A stretch of 64,000 nucleotides of DNA from Hygrocybe punicea (GCA_963556145.1 OY744461.1:4402001-4466000); one strand, 5' to 3'; counted from the stretch's first letter, positions 1-10,687 are shown. The notes: generated by a model not told the origin, from the sequence alone. A program made the numbers and translations.

Positions 1-400
1 TGAGTTTTTTTATAAATCTTTCATTGATGTTTTACTAACGACATTCTAGCTAACCCATGGTTGTACCTGGCCCACGCCAGTGACCGGGATGAGGTCCATG
101 AGAACGAGAATGATGAAGGATGATGATGAAGACCCGGCCACCCCCCAAAACCATGGCTGCCTCCCGCCTCCTCTCCACCATCCCCCATCTCATTTACCCC
201 TCTCCTTCCCCCTTCCCCCCCTTCTAGGGTTGACCACGGGTTGGCCACGGGTCCCAAATCAGGACACCGCACCCGTACCCGCCAAACCCATACCCGAGGC
301 GGGTAAAACCCACACCCACACCCGTTTGAAGATGGGTTGCGGCGGGTTCTCTAGGCCATGCCCTGGGGAACACCCAGAAAGTCATCACCAACACCGAGCA

Positions 401-416
401 CACGTCAATTGATGTG
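401..416. repeat. CAATTG dyad, copy 1 (CACGTCAATTGATGTG)
   Basis: This near-perfect palindrome lies inside a larger one: upstream GTCATCACCAACACC pairs with downstream GGTGTTTGGTGACGGC. The same core recurs in at least five other hAT-type elements of this window with different outer arms. Confidence 0.6.
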
Positions 417-455
417 GCGCGGGTGTTTGGTGACGGCCTGGTGGTCCCTGGATGG

Positions 456-655
456 TGATGCGACCGACACCACATCGTCGTCGACAGAACGGTCTGGCCA
501 CTAAGCCAGAGCCGCTGTCGACGACGTTGCCATCATGTCGTCGCGTCCTGTGGTTGTGTTGTCAGTGATGCGACCGACACCACATCGTCATCGACGGAAC
601 GGTCTGGCCATTAAGCCAGAGCCGCCGTTGACGACGTTGCCGTCATGTCGTCGCG
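456..655. repeat. Two tandem ~110-bp units
   Basis: The block starting GATGCGACCGACACCACATC at about 457 recurs 110 bases later with few changes. Both copies end in CGTC/GTCG-rich microsatellite-like DNA. Confidence 0.75.
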
Positions 656-852
656 TCGCGTCGTCGTGTCGTGTCGTCGTCGCGTCATCGTTGTCGTTTG
701 GCAAAGACAACCAGTGGAACTAAAATAATAAAGTAACGAGCAATTAGCACAAAAACCTTTAATGAGATAATGACAAAGACGTACCTGACAGCCAGAGGGT
801 GGGTGCACCACCTCTCTGGCTGTTTTCTCGCATCCCTGGCCATCCATAAACG

Positions 853-975
853 CTCGTTGTTGTTGTTGTTGTTATCGTTGTTGTTGTTGTTATCGTTGTT
901 GTTGTTGTCGTTGTTTTTGTATTCATAGTCGTTGTTGTTGTTGTTGTCACAGTTGTTGTTGTTGTTATTGTGGTA
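853..975. repeat. GTT/GTC trinucleotide microsatellite
   Basis: Long runs of GTTGTT are interrupted by ATCGTT and GTCGTT. The Asn- and Thr-rich reading frames here are products of the microsatellite, not genes. Confidence 0.9.
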
Positions 976-1018
976 GTCATCGTGCATTGGCGAAACCGCC
1001 CAAACCCGTACACCGCGG

Positions 1019-1176
1019 TGGAGTGGTACCGAGGTACCACTCTGGGGGCTCACGCAGGACTCGAGGGAAAGGTCGACTGGATAGGAAGGATGGACTGACT
1101 ACTACATCTGGAAGGCTACTGACTAGGTCAAACCGTGGAAACCTGATCACGTGACTGACCAGGCACAACTACTACA
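1019..1176 (-). repeat. LTR-like repeat, family A, copy 1
   Basis: Its outer end forms a perfect hairpin: GGAGTGGTACC, a GA loop, then GGTACCACTC. It differs from the copy at 3034-3191 at about two positions, both transitions. This implies a recent insertion. Confidence 0.75.
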
Positions 1177-1899
1177 AGTGCCCCTCCTCCTCATGGTGAC
1201 GTCCTCGTTACCATACCGCTACTAAAAGAAAACAAAAAGCAAAACAAAACTGACCAAGAAAAAAACTCTTCAGTCACGACTCCCAGTCCCTCACGATGCC
1301 CCGGGCCTTATACGTGAGGCAGGACCGTATCGTCCTCCAAGATCGTTGGGGGTGGTAGATGACCAAACTGTAACTCTGCTCTGCTCCTCCATCCTCGAAT
1401 GCCTCTGGGACTCACATCGCAGGGTAGGATAAAAACGTTCAAAACCATAAGTTCTTGTAGCCCAGGGTGTGAGTTCTTGTGATCCGAAAATAGACTGGGT
1501 GGTTCGTGCGAAAGTAAATAGGTACGGTGCTGTCGAGCAGTGATGGTTCGTAGATAGGTCGAATATCCAATAAATGTCGAGGGTGGGGAAAGGGGATGGG
1601 ACGGGACAAGGTACGGTGTAAACGGGGGAAAGGGAAAACGTACGGGTGCATTGGGCCATGCGGTGGCATCGGGGATTCTCGATACGAGGGGACTAGCGCT
1701 GGGGTGCTAAGTGGTCACGGCGGTGACTCGTTTGGGTCCCTACGGGTCGGGGAAGTTGCCAGGGTTGAGACGAGGTCGCGGGGAGCTGAACGAGGGCTCG
1801 AGGAGCCGGGTATGGTGCAAGAATCCGGCCGAGAGATGGTGACATGGCGGAACGCGGTGGGGGTCTGGGAACGGTGGGCACGGTGGTATTGGATCGAGG

Positions 1900-2580
1900 T
1901 GGGGTGCTCCAGGATGGTGAACGGGTGGGCCGCGAGCTTCGTGAGTCGGTCCGGGGCTGGGTATGTTGGCAGAACGGGGCCGTGCGATGGTGACGTGGCG
2001 CGTGGCCCGGGTGTCTGAAAACAACGGCGGGGGCTCGTTTGGCGCAATGGAGGTGAACGGGGTGTCCTGGCCGGTGGAACGAGGGCACGGGTGGTCGAAT
2101 GGGTCCGTGTGGGGCTGGGGTACACAAAAGAACGGGGGTCCAACGGGTGGGCGCGACGGATCCGTGGTGCGAGCAAAAACGGCGGTGGGGCTCATTCGGG
2201 GCATTAACGAGACGCAGGGTGTTCTGGGGGGTGGGCCGCGAGTTTGGTGAGTTGGTCTGGGCCGGTTGTGCTGGCAGAACGGGGCCGCGCGATGGTGACG
2301 TGGCACGTGGCTTGGGTGTCCGAGAACGACGGTGGGGGCTCATCTGGGGCCAACGGGGGGCAACGGGGGGCCCTGGTGGATGGAACGAGGGCGCGGGGGA
2401 TTGAACGAACGTGGGTTGGGAACGGGACATACGAAAAGCGGGGGGTTGAAGGTGATGACGTGGCAGGGGCTTGGGTATCCAAAATGGACGGCAACGGGGG
2501 GTTCTTTCGAGCAAAACGTGGGCACCGGGTCGTCGAGCGTGAACGCGGGGGCCTGGATGGATACAATTGGGCCGGGGAAC
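1900..2580. repeat. Degenerate ~303-bp GC-rich tandem repeat
   Basis: Blocks such as GGTGGGCCGCGAG and GGCAGAACGGGGCCGYGCGA followed by TGGTGACGTGGC recur about 303 bases apart (1928/2233 and 1969/2274), with further diverged copies on both sides. Long open frames on both strands here are a by-product of GC-rich repeats. They show no recognisable domain. Confidence 0.6.
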
Positions 2581-3033
2581 GCTAAAATATGGGGGGGTCG
2601 AAAGGTGGTGACGCGGCTGTACGCAGGTGGCCGTTGGGCGTCAAAAATGGACGTCGATGGTGTTCCTGGGACGACGTGGGGCAGAACGGGGGCTGTAAGA
2701 TGTCGAAGGAAAGCTTGAGAGGCCGTCCTTGGTCTGAGAAGAGGAAACGGGGCACGAACGCGGGTGGCGTGGCCTGGGGCTTTTGGGTGCTCAAAAAGGG
2801 TTGAGTCCGCGTTTCTGGGTCAACGATGGTCGACGCGGGGCCCTGGTGGACTGAGCGAGGGTGCCGGGGGGTAACGCAACTGAGGTACGGCTGTGAATGA
2901 AGGGAAAATGTGCCGTCGCGCAGCAGGGGTGGTGAGGCCGAAAAAAGGTCGTCTCGCGAGAAAAAAAACGTCAGGAGTGAGAAACCGAGAGAAAAAGAGG
3001 TGCGTGGGTCAAAAAACACTCTCATCACCACGT

Positions 3034-3191
3034 TGGAGTGGTACCGAGGTACCACTCCGGGGGCTCACGCAGGACTCGAGGGAAAGGTCGACTGGATAGG
3101 AAGGATGGACTGACTACTACATCTGGAAGGCTACTGACTAGGTCAAACCGTGGGAACCTGATCACGTGACTGACCAGGCACAACTACTACA
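3034..3191 (-). repeat. LTR-like repeat, family A, copy 2
   Basis: Same length and almost the same sequence as 1019-1176. The inner flank CTCTCATCACCACGT is also found beside the related repeat at 10523, so it belongs to the element and may hold the primer-binding site. Confidence 0.75.
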
Positions 3192-3570
3192 GCGGGTATG
3201 GGTGACGGTATGGGTACAGTGTCCGTTTTTGGACACCGTACCCATACCTGCATGACCCGTTTAGGAAATACCGCGGGTAAACCTGTACCCGTGGTCAACC
3301 CTACCCCCTTCTCCCTCTCTGTTTCCCTACCTCACTCCTTCCCCCTGCATATAGTAATTAATGAATTAAGAAGTAATATAATTTAAATTTTGAGTATTAA
3401 TGATTTTTAAATATCAAACAATTTATAAAAATTCAGGCAAATTCCTGTCAGATTCCAAGTAAAAGCCTAATAATTATACCCTAAATTCAGAAATAATTCA
3501 GATCACATTCTGCTCAGATCCTGTGCAGAATGCTAACACAGTGTGCAAAATAAGATTTGAACATTGTACA

Positions 3571-3742
3571 AATACATTACTAATACATTACTAATTTTGA
3601 ATTTGAGAGTCTACAAAGTATTTAACCTGATGGAGTACCGAGATTACCATATGGAGTACCAGCATTACTCCATATGGTTAAAGGATTTGAGGATTCCCAA
3701 ATTCAAAAATTGTAATGTGTTAACAATGTATGTGTATGATGC
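3571..3742. mobile_element. Short palindromic MITE, family B
   Basis: The left half (TACATTAC, AATTTTGAATTTGAGA, then ATGGAGTACC) matches the reverse complement of the right half ending TTCAAAAATTGTAATGTG. The middle is a hairpin of ATATGGAGTA and TACTCCATAT. A second, half-length copy lies at 40270-40385. No clear target duplication was found. Confidence 0.55.
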
Positions 3743-3889
3743 TTTTGGAAGATATAGGATTTTATGAAGATTCCAATCTATGGTGATTAAGTTCATGTTT
3801 GTCCTCCCGTGGGCTCTAAGGCAAATGCAAGCTTCACACCACTCATCCCCAATCCAATAGAAGAAAGATAGAAATTTTATAGACCATAT

Positions 3890-4413
3890 CTTTGTTGGGT
3901 CAGAAAGAACAACATGACATCACCAGACAATATCTAGACTTACCAAAGTATCTCAAACCTGAAGTTGGATTGGCTTGGTGGATCCATATTGTTGAAGTGC
4001 TTATTGGAATGTATAGTTTTCATGTATCAGCTTTGGCAGACTCTAAGTTTTGGCAAAATAGTTTGCAGGAAAATCAAAAAGGAAATTCCAGCAATAGTTC
4101 TTGTTGATAGATCTGAAATACATTTGTTCAAGAATCTTTGTATTCAATTGCTACTGCTTCCAATCAAAGTCCAGTACGGCCAGATAATCTGTTACTGAAT
4201 AAGCATTTGAAATATTGGAAGAAAATGGAGTCATGACTCAAGGACATCAGTATCATTACCCAATTGCAGCTGATATTATTACTAGTTATCATCTAGGTTA
4301 GACAGAATCAGAATCAAACAGTACCAACACTTATTTGTGAGGATGTTTATTTGGCTGTTCAAGATGCAACCCAAGTTCAACAATCTGCCCATCAACCATC
4401 AACATAGTGTTAC
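3890..4413 (+). pseudogene. Fragment of an uncharacterised multi-copy fungal gene family
   Basis: Reading frames between about 4150 and 4413 encode conserved-looking peptides: ENGVMTQGHQYHYPIAADII, then, after a frame change, VPTLICEDVYLAVQDA. I associate these with a repeated family of unknown function in agaricomycete genomes. The frame is broken by TAG after HLG (a CAG-to-TAG change would explain it) and by at least one frameshift. The related locus at 20331-21649 appears to hold a different part of the same type of gene. Family membership is from memory and needs a search. Confidence 0.4.
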
Positions 4414-5264
4414 ATGATTGACTATTAAGAGAGCCTTAAATACTGAAATGAGTTCTGATATTCATAACTGAATGGAGTTTAGGCTTGTGAACAGTAAGCT
4501 GTGTTTTAGCCCTTGTGAAAAGTCAAATAGAATTGCTGACTCTGAAAGTATTTGAGCATATGTTTCTATTCAGTTTGCATCAATCATAATTTCTTTGTAG
4601 CTTTACTAATTTTTAATTTACCATGGCTAAAAAAATAGCTTCCAAAAAGAATTAACTTGATGGTGTCACATATATAATATTGATTGAGATATAAGCCAAA
4701 GTTGAAACTCTCACAATGAATCTTATAACTAACTACTTTCTCAACTTACAGCTTGAAGCCTTCTGTTCATCTAGACTCAAATTCTCCACCCCCTCCATTA
4801 TCACTCAGCACTCAGTTGAAACTGAACACCTCTTAATCCTCCCCTCTCAACTTGCTCCTTTATTCCAACTCCCAGCTCAAGTTTGCAAGGAGTCCCTAGG
4901 GAATAGGTATGAAACTATCCAAGTGTAGATTAGGATTCAAGCATATGGTAAATTGTTCTTTATTATTCATCAAGACAATGAAAAAAAGGTGTATTAGGCA
5001 ATGGTGTACTAATCAAACTCCTTGAGGGCTTCTTGGAGTTTGAATACCCCTGGAGACTTGTTGAGCCTGAGGAATGAGTGGGAGAGTCTAACATACAGGG
5101 TTTGATTGTGAATATAAACATTTCAAAGACCATAAAGATCACAGTAGAAATATTACTAAATTCTAAGTTATAGAAGAGGAATAATGGGGAGTTGCTGGGA
5201 ACAGCTTAGATTAAATGTCAAGCAGAAGCAATCTCAATCTGTGAATTGAAGTGTATGGTCGGCA
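4414..5264. other. AT-rich stretch, no gene recognised
   Basis: Only short open frames occur, the longest about 70 codons at 4716-4928, without a recognisable domain, conserved splice pattern or repeat structure. Confidence 0.5.
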
Positions 5265-5660
5265 ATTTAATATCTATAATGGTTACTGAGATAAAGGCAA
5301 AAAAGTTGAAAAATCCCAAGTTTTTGGGGGAATGAAGGGGGACTCCCTGGGGAATAGTTGAGATTAACAACTGACATGAAGCAGCATTACAGTTTGTTTT
5401 GAAGGGTACACTTAGAATTTCAATAGCTATAATGTTTATTGAGATAAAGGCCAAAATGTCAAAAAATCCCGAGTTTTTGGGGGAATGAAGGGGGACTGCT
5501 TTGGGACTCTCTGGGGAGTCCCCCAAAACTAAATAAAGGCAAATCAGCCTAATTCTTGTCAATTCCCCAGGGAGTCCCCCTTTAGTCCCCCTTTAGTCCC
5601 CAGGAGTCCCCCTTCCAACCCGGTCCCCAGGGAGTCCCCAGGGACTCCAGGGGAAGTTGT
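5265..5660. repeat. Direct repeats and AGTCCCC minisatellite
   Basis: Two diverged copies of a block ending TTTTTGGGGGAATGAAGGGG lie at about 5265-5345 and 5425-5500. They are followed by short tandem words GGGAGTCCCC/AGTCCCCCTTT to 5650. Confidence 0.7.
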
Positions 5661-5679
5661 GGTAGAGTGAAAAGTACTG

Positions 5680-5922
5680 CACTCATGCCATGACTCGAAA
5701 CCTGGACCCACGTTCATTTATCCTTTTCCATCTATAATCTTGATACCTCCCACACTCATTTACAATGATACCCTTTCTTGGACAAATACCGACATCAGGT
5801 GGACCGCGTTGTTCCACACACAGGACAAGACACTGCCCCTCGATACGTCATTGACACAAACATTGTCATCTGGTACAGCTTATGCTGTTCACATGTCTGA
5901 CCTTGACTAGCCCACTGTCCTA
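5680..5922. repeat. Inverted duplicate, left arm (partner 7747-7989)
   Basis: This 243-base stretch is repeated almost base for base in reverse complement at 7747-7989. Left-arm bases 5911-5930 also show the empty form of the site occupied at 6805-7746 by a TA-flanked insertion. Confidence 0.85.
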
Positions 5923-6114
5923 CACCGCCGCTTGCTCAGTCATCCCGATTCAGCCATGGAACCCAAGTGGCTGGATTGGGCCAGGTTCCGCCGTGCCTCA
6001 ACAAAAAAAGGGCAGCCTCTGTTCGACATCGGGCATCAGCCACACAGATTTCGCATCAACCCAACACAGATTTCGCATGGGCAGACGGTGCGCCAGGTGG
6101 AAATAAATAGATAA
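5687..6114 (+). pseudogene. Unknown protein fragment, stop-interrupted
   Basis: The plus frame reads through the left arm of the inverted duplicate (peptide PPTLIYNDTLSWTNTDIRWT), meets TAG at 5908-5910, and continues open in the same frame to a stop near 6114 (MEPKWLDWARFRR). The same TAG is in the inverted copy at 7747-7989, so the stop is older than the duplication. A CAG-to-TAG change would explain it. I do not recognise the protein. Continuation of the frame past the stop is the main reason to regard it as a decayed gene. Confidence 0.35.
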
Positions 6115-6804
6115 ATAAATATTCTTGTCAATATTTCATGGTAGCAAAATCACAAAATATATCACAATTCTGCTCATGAGCGACCAGCACTACACCACAC
6201 CACATTGTAACTACTAGCATTCTAAGATAGAAAAAAGCTTCTCCTTGCCTGCTGCAGTCACTACCCATTGCCACCCCGCAACAAAACAAGGTGGACTGCG
6301 TCGTCTTGCCACACTTAGAAGAGGGAGGGTCAGTGAATAGCAGAAGGGTGGGAATGCAGAAGAGGTGACCTTGAGTCTGTTGCTCTAAGGTGTAGACATG
6401 GTGGAGGGGACAGGGAGGTTGTGGTTGACGAAGCGGTTGCGGTTGAGAAGGAGGTTGATGTTTGAATTCGAGCTCAGAAGTTGGGCGGGGTTTGAATAAA
6501 GGATCCTCACGCTCGGAAATCGCTGCAAAGTCTTTGCCCAGCACTGATTTGATGTCGGTGTCCATCCTTGAGGTCTGTAATTGGCCCAGTGCCATGAACT
6601 AGGCTGGATCGTGGCCAGTTTCCATAGAAATTTAAATAAAAAGAAGCTGACTTGTACCAATGATGAATTCTATTCTATTTTCATATCAGTTACCCCCATT
6701 ACCGAGTTTAGATAGGATCTAATATGAAACTGAATTAAATCTTATCTATTTCTGATGCTGCCCTTTCTAGGTCTCAGGGACACTGTGAGCACAACGGCGG
6801 TGTA
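6115..6804. other. No gene recognised
   Basis: It contains a 155-codon minus-strand open frame (6128-6595) with a Gln/Pro-rich middle and no recognisable domain. I cannot support it as a gene. Confidence 0.4.
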
Positions 6805-6843
6805 GTTGGTTTTTTCCTCTATACATTCCTTCATTTTCTTTAA

Positions 6844-6943
6844 NNNNNNNNNNNNNNNNNNNNNNNNNNNNNNNNNNNNNNNNNNNNNNNNNNNNNNNNN
6901 NNNNNNNNNNNNNNNNNNNNNNNNNNNNNNNNNNNNNNNNNNN
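6844..6943. other. Assembly gap (100 N)
   Basis: A run of exactly 100 N, next to a foldback arm that begins at 6944. Hairpin-forming DNA is a likely cause of the break. Confidence 1.
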
Positions 6944-7275
6944 AGACCCCCTTATCTTGGGTAACCCCCATGGTTCGCAATGACATTGTACCATGAACCC
7001 CCCCTCTTAGCAGTGTTGTCTTAGTAGTAAGCAACAATGAAAACTGCTCTCCTCTCCTCTGGAATCCGATCCCTAGTTAAGTTGATTGTTGCCGGAGCCC
7101 GCTGCAGAAGCGATCCGTAACACTCCGGCAACAATCAACTTAACTGGGTGGTGGTTTCCAGAGGAGAGAAGAGCAGTTTTCATTGTTGCTTAAAGCTAAG
7201 ACAACACTGCTAAGAGGGGGGGGTCAAGGTCTAATGTCATTGCGAACCGTGGGGGTTACCCAAGATAAGGGGGTC
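6944..7275. repeat. Foldback: arms 6944-7090 and 7115-7275
   Basis: AGACCCCCTTATCTTGGGTA at the left edge is the reverse complement of the right edge. The arms continue as near-perfect inverted repeats (AACACTGC, AACAATGAAAACTGCTCT, AAGTTGATTGTTGCCGGA) around a short GCCCGCTGCAGAAGC loop region. Confidence 0.85.
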
Positions 7276-7746
7276 TGCCCCAAGAACCAGACTAAACGTA
7301 AAGAAAGGAAAAGAAGAAAAAGTCCGAACCAACAACAAGAACAGTATATATAGTGACTGGTCTTGAGGGGAGGTAAATAGAAATACAACCATGAAGCCAC
7401 AACATGTCCAACTACACCATGTGTTCACCATGAGGCGCACATGAGGCGTCCTCATGTTGATGTTCTTGCGATCCAACTGGAGGCCCGGGTGTCATTGAGG
7501 ATAGAAGAGGTCCGGATGACTCGGATGATTTGTCATCGGATCATGTGACATGCAGAATTGCCAATTCGGGGTCTACACTTGCTGTAATGGGTAAATGCGC
7601 AGTTTGGCAAGTGCATTGCACGGTCAGGTCGAAGATGGGTATCGTCCAGTGTGGGGTTGGTGATGAGAGTGTCTTGAGGTAGCATGGATATAGTGGCAAG
7701 GTTGGTATGAAAGAAAATGAAGGAATGTATAGAGGAAAAAACCAAC

Positions 7747-7989
7747 TAGGACAGTGGGCTAGTCAAGGTCAGACATGTGAACAGCATAAGCTGTACCAGA
7801 TGACAATGTTTGTGTCAATGACGTATCGAGGGGCAGTGTCTTGTCCTGTGTGTGGAACAACGCGGTCCACCTGATGTCGGTATTTGTCCAAGAAAGGGTA
7901 TCATTGTAAATGAGTGTGGGAGGTATCAAGATTATAGATGGAAAAGGATAAATGAACGTGGGTCCAGGTTTCGAGTCATGGCATGAGTG
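7747..7989. repeat. Inverted duplicate, right arm (partner 5680-5922)
   Basis: Reverse complement of 5680-5922 with very few differences. It includes the same in-frame TAG of the unknown coding fragment on the minus strand. Confidence 0.85.
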
Positions 7990-8067
7990 ACAAGCTGTGG
8001 GAACAAGTCGTTGGGTACTGCATTGAAGCAGTGTCGTGCGAACAATATATGATAGGGGTTGGTTCAC
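7760..8067 (-). pseudogene. Second copy of the unknown protein fragment
   Basis: The minus frame encodes the same peptide as 5687-5907 (PTLIYNDTLSWTNTDIRWT, then LDTSLTQTLSSGTAYAVHM) and ends at the shared TAG. Upstream it extends by about 25 residues not present in the plus copy. No domain is recognised. Confidence 0.35.
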
Positions 8068-8272
8068 TGTTTGGGAAGTCGTATGGTCTGTGGTCGAAGT
8101 CCAAAAGAGTATGCTCCGGCGATGGTTGGATTAGAGAGAACAGTGAAATGTCTCATGATTGGGGATTGTTCAGAGTTCGCATGCAGGTGAGGAATGTCGT
8201 TGGATCGTCAGGGAGGATAATGGTAGGCACAGGGTATGAATATGGAAACCAAATATCCAAGAATGGCAATTG

Positions 8273-8935
8273 TCAATTACATGTCAATATATTGTCAAGG
8301 TGGAAGTCGGATGTATCAATGGTGGAAGGGTGTCCATGCCAAAGATAGATCATGAAAATGTAGAAACTGATCAGGAAGGTGATGGAAATGCTGCCAATAA
8401 CAATTATGGTAATGAGCTGTGCTGGGAGTACAGCCATTGTGAATCGGTTTGTCGTGGGATAGCGTAAACAAGATACCGAAGGAAAAAGACAATGTCGGTG
8501 ACGTCCATCGGCAAGGAGACTATTTGGGTACAACAAGGTCACATGGGATATGTCCATGGTTGGTCTGGATTGTTCTAGAAGAAGGGACAAAAAGAGAACA
8601 AGAATAAGAAAATACAAGGATGTCCGAAAGAAGAAACAATGACATTGAAAAGAAGACAAAGGACAAAAAGAAATGAAAAAGGAAGGTGTGCAGTGCAGAA
8701 TCGTCATGGTGGGTATCGGAATGGGCATCGGGGTTGGAAGCGGAGTTGGAAACGTAACACAACGGTTGCGGCAGCGGGTGCTCCACGGTCGAGCACCTGT
8801 ACAAAGGTCAGAGAAATCGCGTTTATATGTACTAAGTTGAGATATAAAAGTGGGGGCTGATGGTAGCACTTGGGGGGGTGGTATATCACGTTGAGGGGCG
8901 CCGGTAGTGTTGCCACGACTAAGACTACTAGTCAA
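8273..8935 (-). other. Open frame of 220 codons with a hydrophobic segment; doubtful gene
   Basis: The frame has a Pro/Thr-rich first third, a Phe/Leu/Ser-rich middle and one clear membrane-like segment (LITIIVIGSISITFLISFYI) near the C terminus. Its first codons lie inside the hAT MITE that starts at 8905, so the start is unlikely to be genuine. It could belong to a decayed gene together with 7760-8067, but no splice path links them convincingly. Confidence 0.2.
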
Positions 8936-9184
8936 CTGGCAGTCATAGTCATAGTTGATTTTAGCTGCAACTCAGCTAGTTGCAACTATGACTATCTAGT
9001 TGACTAAAATTATATCATGTCTGTTCTGGTATTTATAAGTGATTTAACATACATTTGTTTAATTATAGTTGACTATTCTCAAGTTTAGTTGACTACAATG
9101 ACCAGCTAAGCTGCAACTTTAGCTGCAACTATCAACTATGACTACTAAAATTTTGGTGTAAATAGTCTAGTCGTGGCAACACTA
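8905..9184. mobile_element. hAT-type MITE, 280 bp
   Basis: Termini TAGTGTTGCCACGACTA and its exact reverse complement. The flanks GGCGCCGG (8897-8904) and GGTGCCGG (9185-9192) form an 8-bp target duplication with one C/T difference. The interior is AT-rich with repeated AGTTGACTA / GCTGCAACT words. Confidence 0.85.
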
Positions 9185-9234
9185 GGTGCCGGGGTGCGTA
9201 TGCGACGCGTTTTGGGGTGTGTATGTGGTACGGA

Positions 9235-10173
9235 TCATCTGTGGGGGCGCTCGTGGGGTGTCATGGGGTTTCGTTGGGGTATGGGGCATGTATGGGGCCA
9301 TTCGTGGCGTGTTTTGGGGCATGTAGGGGGCCTGGGGCATCTCTGTTCACGTTCGGGATGCATTTTGGGGTGTCCGCGGGGTACCTGGTGTCCGTGAGGC
9401 CATTCGCAACGTGTCTCGGGGCACGTAATGTGTATGGGGTATCTGTGTTTGCATTCGCGTGTCATTTTGGGGTGTGGTTGACGCGTTCTGGGGTGTCCCT
9501 GGTGGTGCAGATGAAGGCGGCGGTGTTGGGGCTGGTATGGATGCGTTGGGTGGCGGTGTTGGATCCTGGGGCCATGGTCTGGGTACCATCGACGCGTGTC
9601 GGGGCGGTAATGGGGTGTAGGGCGTGTTTCGACGTGTTGGCGTTGGTGACGACGTGGCGGATGCATCTGACGTGGGCTGCGTCTCGTCTGGGCATGCCAG
9701 CGTTGGCGTTCGATGTTTCTTGGACGACGGGGGTGTGGTTGGCCGCTGGGGCTGTGGTTTGGGCGTTGGTGACGGTTCACGGGGCTTCGTGTTCGTTGGC
9801 GACGTGGCAGTTGCATTGGACGTGGTGGGGGTGCATGTGGATGGTGTTGGGGTCTGTGAAATGGTCAACGGGGGTGCTGTCGACACTGTGGGGGCTCAGG
9901 ATGCAGCTGGCATCACGGGGGATGCGAACGTCTGCGCATTCGTCGTCGGCCGTCCGTTTTCTGCCTGTGGTGAGTCCTGGACCATCATTTTGAGCTGCGT
10001 ACCTTCTTCTGCTCGGCGGAGCACTTGCCATGCCACCTTTTCTTTCTGTCACATCTTCTCCTTCCTCTTTTTCTCCACGTTTTCTCTGTCGTTTCGCGTT
10101 CTTCTGCTAACCGTTTTTGCAGTTCGAGGATACGCGCGTCGCGTTCCGCGTAGAGTTCCTTCCCCATCTTCAT
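9235..10173 (-). pseudogene. Possible coiled-coil and Pro/Thr-rich protein remnant
   Basis: On the minus strand, 10173-9985 encodes a charged, heptad-like segment (ELQKRLAEERETTEK) followed by a strongly basic stretch. After a TGA and a frame change, a long Pro/Thr/Ser-rich frame follows with repeats of the type TPQNAS (9886-9347). The plus strand shows the cause: degenerate TGGGG(T/C)-rich repeats. A genuine gene with a repeat-rich tail or a chance frame in GC-rich DNA are both possible. Confidence 0.25.
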
Positions 10174-10522
10174 GATCTTGTGGTTTCATACCTTGGGTGC
10201 CATGGTATAGTCACATAGTTAAAATAGAATGTATAGATGAATGGCGGCGGGGAAATGAGTAATTCGGGCGTGTGAAAAAAAAAAAAGAAAGTTGAACCAA
10301 ATTTGAAGACGAGGAATTGAGATGGAACGATAAGAACTAAATGAGATGGGGTATCGATGAGATGGGTGAGGGGATAGTATTGGTTCAGTTGCGTTTTCAT
10401 GCTTCATTTGCGCGTCCTGTTGATTTCCTAGTTATTTGCTGTAATGTTTGAGCTTGTGTGTTTCAAATCCTTTGAGATCTGGTCCTATGGAAGCGTGGCT
10501 TGAATCGCTCTCATCACCACGT
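10174..10522. other. No gene recognised
   Basis: Short open frames only, including a Phe-rich one created by a poly-A run at 10265-10278. Confidence 0.4.
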
Positions 10523-10687
10523 TGGAGAACAGATCTCCTGGTCTCTGAGGGAAAGGCTCGAGAGGAGCCGTGGCTGGGAGGGGAAAGTGGAGAAAACCCT
10601 TTGATGGATGACTAAGCTACTACAGGAAAGGGAATCTACTGGCTAAGGGTCTCCGGGGTCCTAGGGCTAGCAGCACCTGCTGCAACA
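10523..10687 (-). repeat. LTR-like repeat, family A, diverged copy 3
   Basis: It shares the inner flank CTCTCATCACCACGT, the TTGGAG edge and the CTACTACA-type blocks with 1019-1176, but is strongly diverged between them. The outer edge ends CTGCTGCAACA. It is probably a solo LTR. Confidence 0.5.

Larger units (their letters stand above)
1019..3191 (-). mobile_element. LTR-type miniature element (TRIM-like), nested in the hAT element
   Basis: Two 158-bp direct repeats that begin TG and end CA enclose 1.86 kb. The 4-bp sequence GCGG flanks both outer ends (1015-1018 and 3192-3195), as expected for an LTR element target duplication. Read on the minus strand, the repeat at 3034-3191 is the 5' LTR and is followed by TGGTGATGAGAG. 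That could be a primer-binding site, because it starts TGG as tRNA-primed sites do. No gag, pol or integrase frame is visible inside, so any movement would have relied on proteins from elsewhere. The orientation is inferred. Confidence 0.65.
225..3303. mobile_element. Composite non-autonomous hAT-type element, 3.1 kb
   Basis: The element starts TAGGGTTGACCACGGGT and ends with the exact reverse complement. Both ends are flanked by the same 8 bases, CCCCCTTC (217-224 and 3304-3311). An 8-bp target duplication with TAG.G termini is the signature of the hAT superfamily. Subterminal DNA on both sides is rich in CGGGTA/TACCCG words. No transposase is encoded. The interior holds a 110-bp duplication, GTT microsatellites and a nested LTR-like element. 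Ends and duplication are seen directly; the hAT assignment is by family knowledge. Confidence 0.85.
6805..7746. mobile_element. TA-flanked insertion with GTTGGTTTTTTCC termini
   Basis: The left end GTTGGTTTTTTCCTCTATAC and the right end are exact reverse complements for about 38 bases. TA flanks both sides (6803-6804, 7747-7748). The inverted duplicate at 5911-5930 shows the same flanks joined with a single TA, which is the empty site. TA duplication suggests Tc1/mariner-type mobilisation. The interior includes an assembly gap (6844-6943) and a second, perfect foldback at 6944-7275. No transposase frame is visible. Confidence 0.75.

Noticed and set aside
1693..2514. Minus-strand frame of 273 codons, Pro/Arg/Ser-rich
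   Set aside because: It lies in GC-rich degenerate tandem DNA with equally long frames on the other strand and no start, splice or domain evidence.
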